This document shows positions 25,716-34,387 of a stretch of DNA of 64,000 nt, piece after piece (the stretch's first letter is position 1; each line of letters opens with the position of its first letter). The notes below the pieces were generated by a model that was given only the letters and a program-made list of their open reading frames with translations, had not been told where the DNA came from and made no database searches. The stretch covers positions 62,001 through 126,000 of the forward strand of contig DASRWI010000017.1 of NCBI GenBank assembly GCA_035654655.1, written 5' to 3'. The position numbers were made by a program, and so were the translations under genes. Origin of the DNA: DASRWI01 sp035654655 (GTDB taxonomy: Bacteria; Bacteroidota; Ignavibacteria; Ignavibacteriales; Ignavibacteriaceae).

Positions 25716-27062
25716 GTGAGATTACTATCATTAATCTTGATTGTCCTAATTTTCTCTTCGAAAGGGTTTTCTATGAATCCTGAGGATAAAATTCTGCCTT
25801 ATCCAATAAATAAAACAACACTGGATAATGGTCTTAATGTTGTTACTGTAAAATTTGATAGTCCTGGTCTTGCTGCATTTTATATTGTAGTAAGGGCTGG
25901 TTCACGCGATGAAATAGAAGAAGGAGTAACCGGGTTTGCACATTTTTTTGAACATATGATGTTCAGAGGAACTGATAAATATCCTGCTGATAAGTATAAT
26001 GAAATACTTAAGATTACAGGTGCAGGAGCAAATGCCAATACTTCTCTTGATAGAACAGTTTATCATATGACGGGAAGTGCAGATAAACTTGAACTTATGT
26101 TTGATTTAGAATCAGATAGATTTGAGCACTTGAATTATTCCGAACATGGTTTTAAAACGGAAGCTGGTGCAGTTAAAGGTGAATACACTAAAAACTCTGC
26201 AAGCCCATATGCTCAATTATATGAAAATGTTTTAAATACAGCTTTTGAAAAGCATACTTATAAGCACACTACAATGGGCTTCTTAAAAGATATTATTGAT
26301 ATGCCTAATCAATATCAATATTCAAAAAAATTCTTTGATAGATTCTATCGCCCTGAATATTCTACTATTATAGTTGTTGGTGATGTTACTCCTGAAAAAG
26401 TAAATTCATTAGCAAAAAAATATTTTGGTAACTGGAAAAAAGGAAATTATGTAAGCCAGGTTCCGGTTGAACCACCTCAGAAAGAAACTAAATATGTTCA
26501 TATTCAAAATGGGAATATTCCTCCTGTAGTTAGCTTAAATTATAAAGGTCCTGCATTCAGTGATAAAAGCATTGAAATGCCTGCATTGGATATTTTAACT
26601 ACTATCTTATTCTCCCCTACTTCCGATTTATATCAGAAGTTAGTTCTTAAAGAACAAAAGGTCAGGTCAATAGATGGAGGTGCTCAGGATTCAAGAGACC
26701 CTAACTTAATTATGCTTGATGCATCAATTATCAAAAAAGATGATATGCAGTATGTTAAGGATGAAATTGTTAATGCAATTGAAAAAGTAAAAAAAGAAGG
26801 TGTTGATACTAAAAAGCTTTCAGACACCAAATCATATTTAAAATACAGTCTTGCAATGCGTATAGATAATCCTGATGCAATTGCAGGTACTCTTGCAAGT
26901 TATGTATCTTTAACAGGAGATCCTGAATCATTAAACAGGTATTATGCATTATATGACAAAGTAACTGTTGATGATATTAAAAATGTAGCTAATAAATATT
27001 TTGTTAATACCGGACTTACAATAGCTACAATTTCACCTGATGCAGAAGGAGGCGTAAAATAA
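25716..27062 (+). CDS. M16 family zinc peptidase, active subunit, secreted
   Basis: A 448-residue insulinase-family peptidase with an N-terminal signal (MRLLSLILIVLIFSSKGFS). The inverted zinc motif HFFEH is at 76-80, and the downstream acidic ligand lies in GAVKGEYTKN. The second domain ends in the usual YFVNTGLTIATISPD. The frame begins at a GTG (25716) placed 9 bases after AAGGAGA; the nearby ATG at 25709 is in another frame, so GTG is the start. It overlaps the next gene by one base (TAATG), forming the classic pair of an active M16 chain with a non-catalytic partner. It probably degrades peptides in the periplasm. Confidence 0.92.
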   Translation: MRLLSLILIVLIFSSKGFSMNPEDKILPYPINKTTLDNGLNVVTVKFDSPGLAAFYIVVRAGSRDEIEEGVTGFAHFFEHMMFRGTDKYPADKYNEILKITGAGANANTSLDRTVYHMTGSADKLELMFDLESDRFEHLNYSEHGFKTEAGAVKGEYTKNSASPYAQLYENVLNTAFEKHTYKHTTMGFLKDIIDMPNQYQYSKKFFDRFYRPEYSTIIVVGDVTPEKVNSLAKKYFGNWKKGNYVSQVPVEPPQKETKYVHIQNGNIPPVVSLNYKGPAFSDKSIEMPALDILTTILFSPTSDLYQKLVLKEQKVRSIDGGAQDSRDPNLIMLDASIIKKDDMQYVKDEIVNAIEKVKKEGVDTKKLSDTKSYLKYSLAMRIDNPDAIAGTLASYVSLTGDPESLNRYYALYDKVTVDDIKNVANKYFVNTGLTIATISPDAEGGVK

Positions 27063-28600
27063 TGAAATCATTTATTTTAACATTAATACTTATGATTACA
27101 ACAACAATGTTTGCTGCAGAAACTGTTGAACTAAAGCTTCCCAATTCAAATAAAATAATTGTAAAGCTTGTTTTTAGAAACGGCTCAATTGCTGACCCTA
27201 AAGGGAAAGAAGGTTTAACTTATTTGACATCTCAGTTAATAAATCAAGGCGGTACAGGAGATTTAACATATTCAAAAATTCAGGAAATGATTTATCCAAT
27301 GGCTGCTTCTTATTATGTAACTGTTGATAAAGAAGTTTCCATTTTCACTTTCCAGGTACATAAAGATTGGTTAGATAAATTTTATCCTGTATTAAAAGGT
27401 TTAATCACTAATCCATCTTTTAGTGAGGAAGATTTTAGTAGAATAAAATCTAATCAGCAAGTTTATGTTGACCAGGTAATTAGAGCTTCTTCAGATGAAG
27501 AATACAGCAAGAAAGCTTTGGAAGATTTATTGTTCAGAGGTACTCCTTATCAGCATATGGTACAGGGTAAAACTGAAAGCGTTAAATCAATTACCCTTGA
27601 TGATGTAAAAGAACACTACAAAAAATATTATACAAGAAATAATGTTACTATTGGTATTGCAGGAAATTACTCTCCTGAATTTTTAGCTACATTGCAAAAA
27701 GATTTGAACAAATTAACTGATACAAAACCTGAATTGCCAACAAACATTAAAGCTAATACTCCTGAAGGTATTAATATAGAAATTATTCAAAAGGATAATG
27801 CTTTTGGTTCAGCAATCTTTATGGGTGAGCCTTTAAATTTAACAAGAAAAGATGATGAGTTTGCTGCTTTGATGGTTGCAAATTCATATTTGGGTGAACA
27901 CAGAAAATCATATTCAAAATTATATGAACTTCTTCGTGAAACCCGTTCAATGAACTATGGTGATTACTCATATATTGAATGGTATGACAATGGCGGTGCA
28001 TATATGCTTCCTCCATCAGGTGTTCCAAGAAGTGCTAATTATTTTTCTATTTGGATAAGACCTGTACAAATTGCAAAGCAGTTGATTCAACAATATGCTG
28101 AATTAAAAGATTTAAAAGTTGGTCATGCTCATTTTGCAACAAGAATGGCTTTAATGGAAGTTGATAGATTGATTAAAAATGGTTTAACCAAAGAAGAATT
28201 TGAAGCTACCCGTACTTTCTTAAAAAGTTATATAAAACTTTATATTAGAACTCCTAATGAACAATTGGGCTATTTATTAGATTCTAAATATTATGGAAGA
28301 AAAAATTACATCCAGGAACTTGATAATCTTCTTTCCAAGCTTACTCTTGATGATGTAAATAAAGCAATCAAGAAATACTGGAATATTGACAATATGTACA
28401 TCACTATTGTAACAGATAAAAGTGAAGCACAACCATTAGCAGACAGCTTTAAGAATAATACTCCTTCTCCAATGACCTACTCAAACATAGTTAAGGCAGG
28501 TCTTCCTAAAGAAGTTTTAGAGCAGGATGAAGCAGCTGCTAATTTTAAGTTAAATGTAAAAGATGTTAAGATTATTAACTCAGAGGATACTTTTAAATAG
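27062..28600 (+). CDS. M16 family peptidase-like protein, inactive partner subunit
   Basis: A 512-residue secreted paralogue of the preceding gene (signal MKSFILTLILMITTTMFA). The first domain has the M16 fold (VFRNGSIADPKGKEGLTYLT) but reads LTYLTSQL where HxxEH should be, so zinc cannot bind. Such inactive chains pair with an active M16B subunit to form the peptide chamber, as in mitochondrial processing peptidase. The start codon overlaps the previous stop. A strong terminator follows at 28621-28660. Confidence 0.9.
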   Translation: MKSFILTLILMITTTMFAAETVELKLPNSNKIIVKLVFRNGSIADPKGKEGLTYLTSQLINQGGTGDLTYSKIQEMIYPMAASYYVTVDKEVSIFTFQVHKDWLDKFYPVLKGLITNPSFSEEDFSRIKSNQQVYVDQVIRASSDEEYSKKALEDLLFRGTPYQHMVQGKTESVKSITLDDVKEHYKKYYTRNNVTIGIAGNYSPEFLATLQKDLNKLTDTKPELPTNIKANTPEGINIEIIQKDNAFGSAIFMGEPLNLTRKDDEFAALMVANSYLGEHRKSYSKLYELLRETRSMNYGDYSYIEWYDNGGAYMLPPSGVPRSANYFSIWIRPVQIAKQLIQQYAELKDLKVGHAHFATRMALMEVDRLIKNGLTKEEFEATRTFLKSYIKLYIRTPNEQLGYLLDSKYYGRKNYIQELDNLLSKLTLDDVNKAIKKYWNIDNMYITIVTDKSEAQPLADSFKNNTPSPMTYSNIVKAGLPKEVLEQDEAAANFKLNVKDVKIINSEDTFK

Positions 28601-28620
28601 AAAATAAAAGTGATTTAAAT

Positions 28621-28660
28621 AAGGCATTCCAATAAAGTACGTTTGGAATGCCTTTATTTA
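28621..28660 (+). terminator. Intrinsic terminator after the M16 pair
   Basis: AAGGCATTCCAA (28621-28632) pairs with TTGGAATGCCTT (28643-28654), followed by TATTTATTTT. A twelve-base-pair stem. Confidence 0.85.
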
Positions 28661-28675
28661 TTTTATGATTTTCGT

Positions 28676-28696
28676 ATTATATCATAATGATATAAT
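28676..28696. promoter_or_regulatory. Perfect 21-bp palindrome upstream of the Prc protease gene
   Basis: ATTATATCAT-A-ATGATATAAT is a perfect dyad with one central base, ending 52 bases before the prc start codon. It has no T-run and weak pairing, so it suits a dimeric regulator better than a terminator. It does not fit the Fur 6-1-6 hexamer orientation. The regulator is unknown. Confidence 0.45.
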
Positions 28697-28748
28697 GAAA
28701 CATTTATTACCTTAATATTGTAATAAAACAATATAATTCATTAAAAAT

Positions 28749-30860
28749 ATGTCAAAAAAAAATATGAAAAGATTAATTATTATTTTGGTTTTAATAGCTG
28801 CAGGTAACATCTTCATTGCTCAAACCATATCTAATAACAAGGAAAAAATTGAAATTGCCAAGTTTGATGATACTCTAAAGGTTTTTAAACCAACTCCAAA
28901 TCAAGCTGAAACTGAAAGAATAATTCAAACTATTCTTTCAAGATACCATTATAAAAAAGCCAAATTTGATGATAGTCTTTCAGAAGTTGTTTTTGATAGA
29001 TTTTTGAAAACAATTGACCCGAATAGAAATTATCTTCTTGCATCTGATGTAGAGGACTTCAAAAAAGCAAGAGATGAGTTTGATGATGATTTCAAAGAAG
29101 GAAATCTTGAACACGCATATAATATGTTCAATGTTTTTTATAGAAGGTTTATTGAAAGGAATAACTTCGGCAATTCACTTCTGGAAAAAGAAATGGATTT
29201 TACTAAAGATGAACAGTATCAGGTTGATAGAGAAAATGCTGCCTGGCCAAAAGATACTCAGGAAGCAAATGAAATTTGGAGATTGAAAGTTAAGAATGAT
29301 GCACTTGGCTTAAAATTAACAGGAAAGAATTGGAAAGAAATTTCTGAAAGCTTAAAGAAGAGATATGATAATCTTAAGAAAGCATTAACTCAATATTCTG
29401 ATGAAGATGTATTTCAATTGTTGATGAATTCATACACTGAGGCTGTTGATCCACACACTAATTATTTATCTCCTATTACTTCAGAGAATTTTAAAATCAA
29501 TATGAGTTTATCACTTGAAGGAATTGGAGCTCAACTACAACAGGATGATGAGTATACTAAAGTTGCAGAAATAGTTGTTGGAGGACCTGCTTTTAAGAGC
29601 AATTTAATTCATAAGGGAGATAAGATTGTTGCAGTTGCACAAGGAGATACCGGCGAGTTTGTTGATGTTGTTGGCTGGAGAATTACAGAAGTTGTTCAAC
29701 TAATTAGAGGACCTAAGGGTTCTGCGGTTAGATTACACATTCTTGAAGCTGAAGAAGGTAATGCAGCTGAACCAAAAGAAATTAGATTAGTCAGAGATAA
29801 AATTAAACTTGAAGAGCAGGCAAGTAAACAAAAAGTTTTAGAAATAAAAGATAATAAAACCTATAAGATTGGTGTGATAACAGTTCCTGCATTCTACACC
29901 GATTTTGAAGCTCAATCTAAAGGTGAAAAAGATTATAAGAGTACAACTGCAGATGTGAAAAAACTTATCAGCGAATTACAAAAAGAAAAAGTTGATGGTA
30001 TTGTAATTGATTTAAGAAATAATGGCGGTGGTGCTCTTAATGAAGCTATTTCACTTACAGGATTATTTATTGAAGATGGTCCTGTAGTTCAGGTTAAAAA
30101 CGCAAATGGACAAATTGATGTCGGTGAAGACCCTGATCCTAATCAAATTTATGATGGTCCGCTTGCAGTACTTGTAAATAAATTTAGTGCTTCAGCTTCT
30201 GAAATTTTTGCAGGTGCTATTCAGGATTATGGCAGAGGAATTATTATCGGAGACCAAACCTATGGAAAAGGAACTGTCCAGAATTTAATTGACTTAAGCA
30301 GACTAATGAATACGAGTGGGAGTGATGATAAAGCGGGTCAGGTCAAGTTAACAATTGCAAAATATTATAGAATAAATGGCGGTAGTACCCAGAATAAAGG
30401 TGTTGTCCCTGATATTAAATTTCCTTCTTACTTTACCGATCCAAAAGAATTTGGCGAAAGTTCAGAACCAAGTGCACTGCCTTGGGACCAGATTAAACCT
30501 TCTGACTATCATTTATATGGTAATATTAAGAAGTTTGTACCTGAACTTGAACAAAAACATGAGGAAAGATTAAAAAAGAATAATGAATTTGAAAATCTTT
30601 TGGAAGATATAGATGAATACAAAATTGAGCATGATAAGAAATTTGTTTCATTAAATGAAAAAGTTCGTAAGCAGGAAAAAGACCAGCTTGAAGAAAAAAG
30701 ATTTCAAAGAGAAAATGAGATGAGGAAAGCGAAGGGATTAAAACTTTTGAAGAAAGGTGAAACTCCTGTTGCTAGTGATAAACAGGAAGTTATAGATGAT
30801 GCTCTTCTCCAGGAAAGTGCAAATATTCTCAAAGATTATATACAATTAACCATAGGATAA
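28749..30860 (+). CDS. prc: Carboxy-terminal processing protease Prc/Tsp (S41A)
   Basis: A 703-residue tail-specific protease with an N-terminal membrane or signal segment (about 8-26). It has the Tsp N-terminal helical domain, a PDZ domain (about 240-340, with GEFVDVVGWRITEVVQLIRG) and the S41 core GIVIDLRNNGGGAL. The catalytic dyad is Ser482 in FSASASEIFAG and Lys507 in TYGKGTVQ, 25 residues apart as in E. coli Tsp. A charged C-terminal extension (about 600-690) matches DUF3340. It degrades periplasmic proteins with exposed nonpolar C-termini. It is monocistronic, between terminators, with a perfect palindrome upstream. Confidence 0.95.
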   Translation: MSKKNMKRLIIILVLIAAGNIFIAQTISNNKEKIEIAKFDDTLKVFKPTPNQAETERIIQTILSRYHYKKAKFDDSLSEVVFDRFLKTIDPNRNYLLASDVEDFKKARDEFDDDFKEGNLEHAYNMFNVFYRRFIERNNFGNSLLEKEMDFTKDEQYQVDRENAAWPKDTQEANEIWRLKVKNDALGLKLTGKNWKEISESLKKRYDNLKKALTQYSDEDVFQLLMNSYTEAVDPHTNYLSPITSENFKINMSLSLEGIGAQLQQDDEYTKVAEIVVGGPAFKSNLIHKGDKIVAVAQGDTGEFVDVVGWRITEVVQLIRGPKGSAVRLHILEAEEGNAAEPKEIRLVRDKIKLEEQASKQKVLEIKDNKTYKIGVITVPAFYTDFEAQSKGEKDYKSTTADVKKLISELQKEKVDGIVIDLRNNGGGALNEAISLTGLFIEDGPVVQVKNANGQIDVGEDPDPNQIYDGPLAVLVNKFSASASEIFAGAIQDYGRGIIIGDQTYGKGTVQNLIDLSRLMNTSGSDDKAGQVKLTIAKYYRINGGSTQNKGVVPDIKFPSYFTDPKEFGESSEPSALPWDQIKPSDYHLYGNIKKFVPELEQKHEERLKKNNEFENLLEDIDEYKIEHDKKFVSLNEKVRKQEKDQLEEKRFQRENEMRKAKGLKLLKKGETPVASDKQEVIDDALLQESANILKDYIQLTIG

Positions 30861-30866
30861 AACTTT

Positions 30867-30897
30867 GAAACCCTCTTTAAAAAAGAGGGTTTTTATT
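30867..30897 (+). terminator. Intrinsic terminator after prc
   Basis: AAACCCTCTTT and AAAGAGGGTTT pair, followed by TTATTTAT. Strong rho-independent terminator. Confidence 0.88.
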
Positions 30898-30920
30898 TAT
30901 TCCCCTTAATAATTGAGCCT

Positions 30921-30969
30921 CTGTACATAATCTTGAATGATATAAATCAAGTTTATTTTTGATGTACAG
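30921..30969 (+). promoter_or_regulatory. Promoter embedded in an interrupted palindrome
   Basis: CTGTACAT (30921-30928) and ATGTACAG (30962-30969) are perfect inverted arms. Between them lies a second inner dyad, CTTGA (30932-30936) and TCAAG (30947-30951). A TTG (30933-30935) and a perfect TATTTTTG -7 box (30954-30961), spaced 18 bases, fall inside the same segment, so a protein bound to the dyad would cover the promoter of the 108-residue gene. This is inferred from symmetry only. Confidence 0.5.
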
Positions 30970-30973
30970 TAGC

Positions 30974-31002
30974 AATAGGTTATGTGTTTCACAAAACCTA
31001 TT
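30974..31002 (+). promoter_or_regulatory. Leader hairpin upstream of the 108-residue gene
   Basis: AATAGGTT (30974-30981) and AACCTATT (30995-31002) form a perfect 8-bp stem with a 13-base loop in the predicted 5' untranslated leader. There is no T-run after it. It could stabilise the mRNA or influence translation. Confidence 0.35.
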
Positions 31003-31071
31003 TAATATATTTAAATCATAGCAGATATTCGAAAAAAAACCCATTTTACGGATGTATGATGGAGTTATGTT

Positions 31072-31398
31072 ATGCTAAATAAATTATATGTCGGACAAAA
31101 AGTTGTGTGCGTCGAAAATGCTTTCGACCATTGGAGAAGCTATAACTTCTTTGTCCCCGCAAAAGATGAAATATACACAGTTAGAGAATTAAAATACTTT
31201 AATGAAGTTCATTATAGAGGGTATGCTATAAAACTTCAGGAAGTTAAAAATCCTGTTTACCATTTCCCTAATATGACTGATGAAGTTTCATTTAGAGTAA
31301 AATTCTTTATCCCTTTAGAAGAATATATCAATGAGGAAACATTGAAAAAAATTGATATAACTTCTTTGGTAAAATCGATTACTTATCAGGAAGTATAA
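31072..31398 (+). CDS. Small conserved-type protein of unknown function (108 aa)
   Basis: It is not assignable to a named family. The pattern VGQKVVCV (7-14), EIYTVRE (33-39) and FRVKFFIPLEE (about 83-93) resembles small barrel-like proteins found in many bacteria and phages, which read VGxxVVCVD, VYTVRxV and FRxxRFxPL; their function is unknown. GGAG precedes the ATG by 8 bases, and the codon use looks like its neighbours. It is monocistronic: it has its own candidate promoter inside a long dyad, a leader hairpin, and a terminator hairpin that encloses its stop codon. Confidence 0.75.
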   Translation: MLNKLYVGQKVVCVENAFDHWRSYNFFVPAKDEIYTVRELKYFNEVHYRGYAIKLQEVKNPVYHFPNMTDEVSFRVKFFIPLEEYINEETLKKIDITSLVKSITYQEV

Positions 31399-31413
31399 GA
31401 TTCTTATACTTCC
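31389..31413 (+). terminator. Perfect hairpin enclosing the stop codon of the 108-aa gene
   Basis: GGAAGTATAAG (31389-31399) and CTTATACTTCC (31403-31413) pair perfectly around a 3-base loop, and the TAA stop lies in the 5' arm. A pyrimidine-rich tail (CTTTCCTTATACT) follows, not a pure T-run, so it is a moderate terminator or an mRNA 3' stabiliser. Confidence 0.6.
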
Positions 31414-31433
31414 CTTTCCTTATACTCACCTCC

Positions 31434-31464
31434 TTGTGCATTTTTATATTTAAATCTATTTTAT
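31434..31464 (+). promoter_or_regulatory. Weak candidate promoter of the TolB-like/M28 pair
   Basis: TTG (31434-31436), 20 bases, then TATTTTAT (31457-31464), which matches TAnnTTTG at six of eight positions. The spacing equals that of the suf and tRNA promoters. Low-information match in AT-rich DNA. Confidence 0.3.
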
Positions 31465-31491
31465 TGTATTATTATAAACATTAAGGCAATT

Positions 31492-32520
31492 ATGAAATTA
31501 TTATTTTCACTTCTTTTCCTTTTAACAATAAATACAATTAAGGCACAGGATAGTTTAATTTTCCCTAATGAAAAGCATTTTGCAAATGTAAAACAGTTGA
31601 CTTTAGGCGGAGAAAATGCTGAAGCTTACTTATCATTTGATGAACAAAAACTTATTTTCCAATCAACTCATGGTGATCTTGCGTGCGATCAAATTTTTAC
31701 AATGAATATTGATGGTTCAGATATAAAAATGATTTCTACAGGGAAGGGAAAAACTACCTGCTCATATTATTTACCTGACAATAAACATTTTATTTATGCC
31801 TCTACTCATTTAGCAGATAGCAGTTGTCCTCCTCCACCGGATAGGTCTAAAGGATATGTTTGGAAACTATATGAAACCTTTGATATTTTCTTATCAGATG
31901 AAAAAGGAAATCTTCAGCAATTAACCAATACAGAAGGTTATGATGCTGAAGGTACAATATCTCCCAAAGGAGATAAAATAATATTTACATCCACCAGAGA
32001 TGATGACCCTGAACTTTATGTTATGAATCTTAATGGCTCTGACCAAAAACGTTTAACATTTGAAAAAGGTTATGACGGTGGTGCTTTCTTTTCTTTAGAT
32101 GGTTCTAAAATTGTTTTTAGAGCAAGCAGACCTAAAACAGAGCAGGAATTTAATGACTATCAGGAATTAGTTAAAGATGGATATGTAAGACCTACTGCTT
32201 TAGAAATATATGTTATGAACCCTGATGGTACAAATATGGTTAAAGTTACTAACTTCGGAAAAGCTAGTTTTGCTCCATTCTTCCATCCTGATGGAAAGAG
32301 AATTATTTTTTCTTCTAACCTGAACAGCAATAATCCTAGAAATTTTGATTTATATATGATAAATATTGATGGTTCCGGATTAGAACAAATTACTTTTAAT
32401 GAAAGTTTTGATGGATTTCCTATGTTTACAAAGGATGGGAAAAAACTTATCTTTGCTTCTAACAGGAACAATAAAAATCCAAATGATACAAATATCTTTA
32501 TTGCTGATTGGATAGAATAA
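31492..32520 (+). CDS. Secreted TolB-like beta-propeller (PD40/WD40-like repeats)
   Basis: A 342-residue protein with a signal peptide (MKLLFSLLFLLTINTIKA) and about six TolB-type blades. The repeated pattern is visible as DGSDIKMISTGKG, SPKGDKIIFTSTRDDDPELY, NLNGSDQKRLTFEKGYDG, HPDGKRIIFSSNL and KDGKKLIFASNRNNKNPNDT. Such propellers bind peptides or other proteins; many sit beside secreted peptidases. It precedes the M28 peptidase by 26 bases, so the two are likely cotranscribed and act together in the periplasm. It lacks the TolB N-terminal domain, so it is not TolB itself. Confidence 0.88.
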   Translation: MKLLFSLLFLLTINTIKAQDSLIFPNEKHFANVKQLTLGGENAEAYLSFDEQKLIFQSTHGDLACDQIFTMNIDGSDIKMISTGKGKTTCSYYLPDNKHFIYASTHLADSSCPPPPDRSKGYVWKLYETFDIFLSDEKGNLQQLTNTEGYDAEGTISPKGDKIIFTSTRDDDPELYVMNLNGSDQKRLTFEKGYDGGAFFSLDGSKIVFRASRPKTEQEFNDYQELVKDGYVRPTALEIYVMNPDGTNMVKVTNFGKASFAPFFHPDGKRIIFSSNLNSNNPRNFDLYMINIDGSGLEQITFNESFDGFPMFTKDGKKLIFASNRNNKNPNDTNIFIADWIE

Positions 32521-32546
32521 TTTTATCAATTTAAACTAAAAATATT

Positions 32547-34343
32547 ATGAAAAAATTTTATTTCTTTATACTTTCTATTGTTGTACTCGCCTTAGCTTGT
32601 ACTACTATTCAAAATGATCCTGAAATTACCGCAAAAGAAATTAAAGAACATATCAAGTATCTTGCTTCAGATGAAATGAAAGGAAGATATACTGGGAGCC
32701 CTGAAGCTAAATTAGCGGCTGAATATTTAGCGAAGGAATATAAATCTTATGGACTTAAACCATTATTCAAAGATGATTTCTTTCAATACTATAATTTTAT
32801 TTCTTCATTATCCCTTGGGGAAAACTCCCTTGAAATAGATTTAAACAAAGCACGTATTCAACCAGAAATAAAAAAAGAATTTATTCCAACTCCATTTTCC
32901 GGCAATATAAAATACCAGGGAGATATGGTAATGGTTGGTTATGGCATCAGTGCTCCTGATCTAAAATATGATGATTATGAAGGAATAGATGTTAAGGGAA
33001 AAGCAGTTATAGTTTTGAGATATCATCCGGACCATAAAAACCCTCATTCAGATTTCGAAAAGTATGCTGCTTACAGATATAAAGCTAAAATTGCCAGAGA
33101 TAAAGGAGCTTCAGCAATCATTTTTGTTAATGGATTTTTCCCTAAAGATGAAGAAGATAAATTAATGAATTTAAGATATGACGGTGCTGTAGGAATGGAT
33201 GATATAGGAGCTATTCAGATAAAAAGAAATATTATAAAAGGTATTCTTGAAGCTGAAAATGTTGACTTGAAAGAATACCAGCAGATGATTGACTCTACTC
33301 AGAAACCTAATTCATTTAAATTAAAATTTTCTACAATTAAGAATTTAACTACTTCAGTATCTCCTGTTAATGGACAAGGTATAAACGTTGCAGCATTACT
33401 TGAAGGCAGTGACAACAAATTAAAAGATGAGTACATTGTCATAGGTGCTCACTATGACCATTTAGGTTATGGTGAAACAGGTTCTCTATATAGAGGAGAA
33501 GAAAAACAGATTCATAATGGTGCCGATGATAATGCTTCCGGTACAGCAGGTGTTATTGAGCTTGCAGAAAAATTTGCAAGTATAAAAGATAAAATTAAAA
33601 GAAGTATAATCTTTGTTAACTTCTCCGGAGAAGAACTTGGGTTATTAGGTTCAGATTATTTTGTAAAAAATCTTCCTGTTCCTGCAGAAAAAATTGTTGC
33701 AATGATAAATCTTGATATGGTTGGAAGATTGGATACAGCAAAAGCCTTAACAGTTTATGGTGTAGGGACTTCTTCTGTCTGGAAAGAGTTATTAAAAGAA
33801 GGTAACAAACCATATAACTTTAAATTAAATGAAGTAGATGATGGTTATGGTCCAAGTGATCAAACATCATTTTATGGGAAGAATATTCCTGTTCTTTTCT
33901 TCTTTACAGGAATACATAAAGATTATCATCGTCCTACTGATGATGCTGATTTAATAAATGGAGAAGGTGAAGAATCAATTCTAAAGTTAGTTGAAAACGT
34001 TACAGAAAATTTGGCAAATAAGGAAAGCAAACCTGACTATGTAAATGTCCCTCGTAAAGATGGCGGCAGAACAATGGGCTTTAGAGTTTATGTCGGTACT
34101 ATTCCTGATTATTCATCCCAGGAAAAAGGATTTAAAATAAATGGAGTGAATGAAGGTAGTCCTGCTCAAAAAGGAGGCATACAAGCCGGTGATATTATGA
34201 CAAGTTTTGGAGGTAAAAAGATTGAAAACATTTATGATTATACATATGCACTTGGTGAATTTAATCCAGGAGATGTTGTTGATGTTGTTGTAATGAGAAA
34301 TGGGAAAGAAGTGAAGCTAAAAGTTGAACTTGGTGCAAGATAA
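32547..34343 (+). CDS. M28 family zinc aminopeptidase lipoprotein with PA and PDZ domains
   Basis: A 598-residue lipoprotein: the lipobox LALAC places the lipidated cysteine at residue 18. A protease-associated domain is inserted (about 125-215, with DVKGKAVIVLRYHP). The M28 core shows its metal ligands: GAHYDHLGY (His302), NGADDNASG, FSGEELGLLG (general base and ligand), INLDMVGRL and YHRPTDDADL (final His). A C-terminal PDZ domain (about 505-598) has GSPAQKGGIQAGDIMTSFGG. It trims N-terminal residues from peptides in the periplasm. It is cotranscribed with the TolB-like gene. Confidence 0.92.
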   Translation: MKKFYFFILSIVVLALACTTIQNDPEITAKEIKEHIKYLASDEMKGRYTGSPEAKLAAEYLAKEYKSYGLKPLFKDDFFQYYNFISSLSLGENSLEIDLNKARIQPEIKKEFIPTPFSGNIKYQGDMVMVGYGISAPDLKYDDYEGIDVKGKAVIVLRYHPDHKNPHSDFEKYAAYRYKAKIARDKGASAIIFVNGFFPKDEEDKLMNLRYDGAVGMDDIGAIQIKRNIIKGILEAENVDLKEYQQMIDSTQKPNSFKLKFSTIKNLTTSVSPVNGQGINVAALLEGSDNKLKDEYIVIGAHYDHLGYGETGSLYRGEEKQIHNGADDNASGTAGVIELAEKFASIKDKIKRSIIFVNFSGEELGLLGSDYFVKNLPVPAEKIVAMINLDMVGRLDTAKALTVYGVGTSSVWKELLKEGNKPYNFKLNEVDDGYGPSDQTSFYGKNIPVLFFFTGIHKDYHRPTDDADLINGEGEESILKLVENVTENLANKESKPDYVNVPRKDGGRTMGFRVYVGTIPDYSSQEKGFKINGVNEGSPAQKGGIQAGDIMTSFGGKKIENIYDYTYALGEFNPGDVVDVVVMRNGKEVKLKVELGAR

Positions 34344-34349
34344 ATTTAA

Positions 34350-34385
34350 GGCGGTACACTTAGTAATCCTAAGTGTACCGTTCTC
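34350..34385. terminator. Bidirectional terminator between M28 gene and purB
   Basis: CGGTACACTTAG (34352-34363) and CTAAGTGTACCG (34369-34380) form a perfect 12-bp stem between two convergent genes. The flanks are only modestly T/A-rich (TTCTCT on the plus side, TTAAATTT on the minus side). Confidence 0.75.
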
Positions 34386-34387
34386 TA

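Noticed and set aside
28676..28696. A Fur box upstream of prc
   Set aside because: The hexamers read TATCAT-A-ATGATA, opposite in orientation to the Fur 6-1-6 pattern GATAAT-n-ATTATC.
31492..32520. TolB of the Tol-Pal system
   Set aside because: The N-terminal TolB domain is missing and no tolA, tolQ, tolR or pal gene is adjacent.
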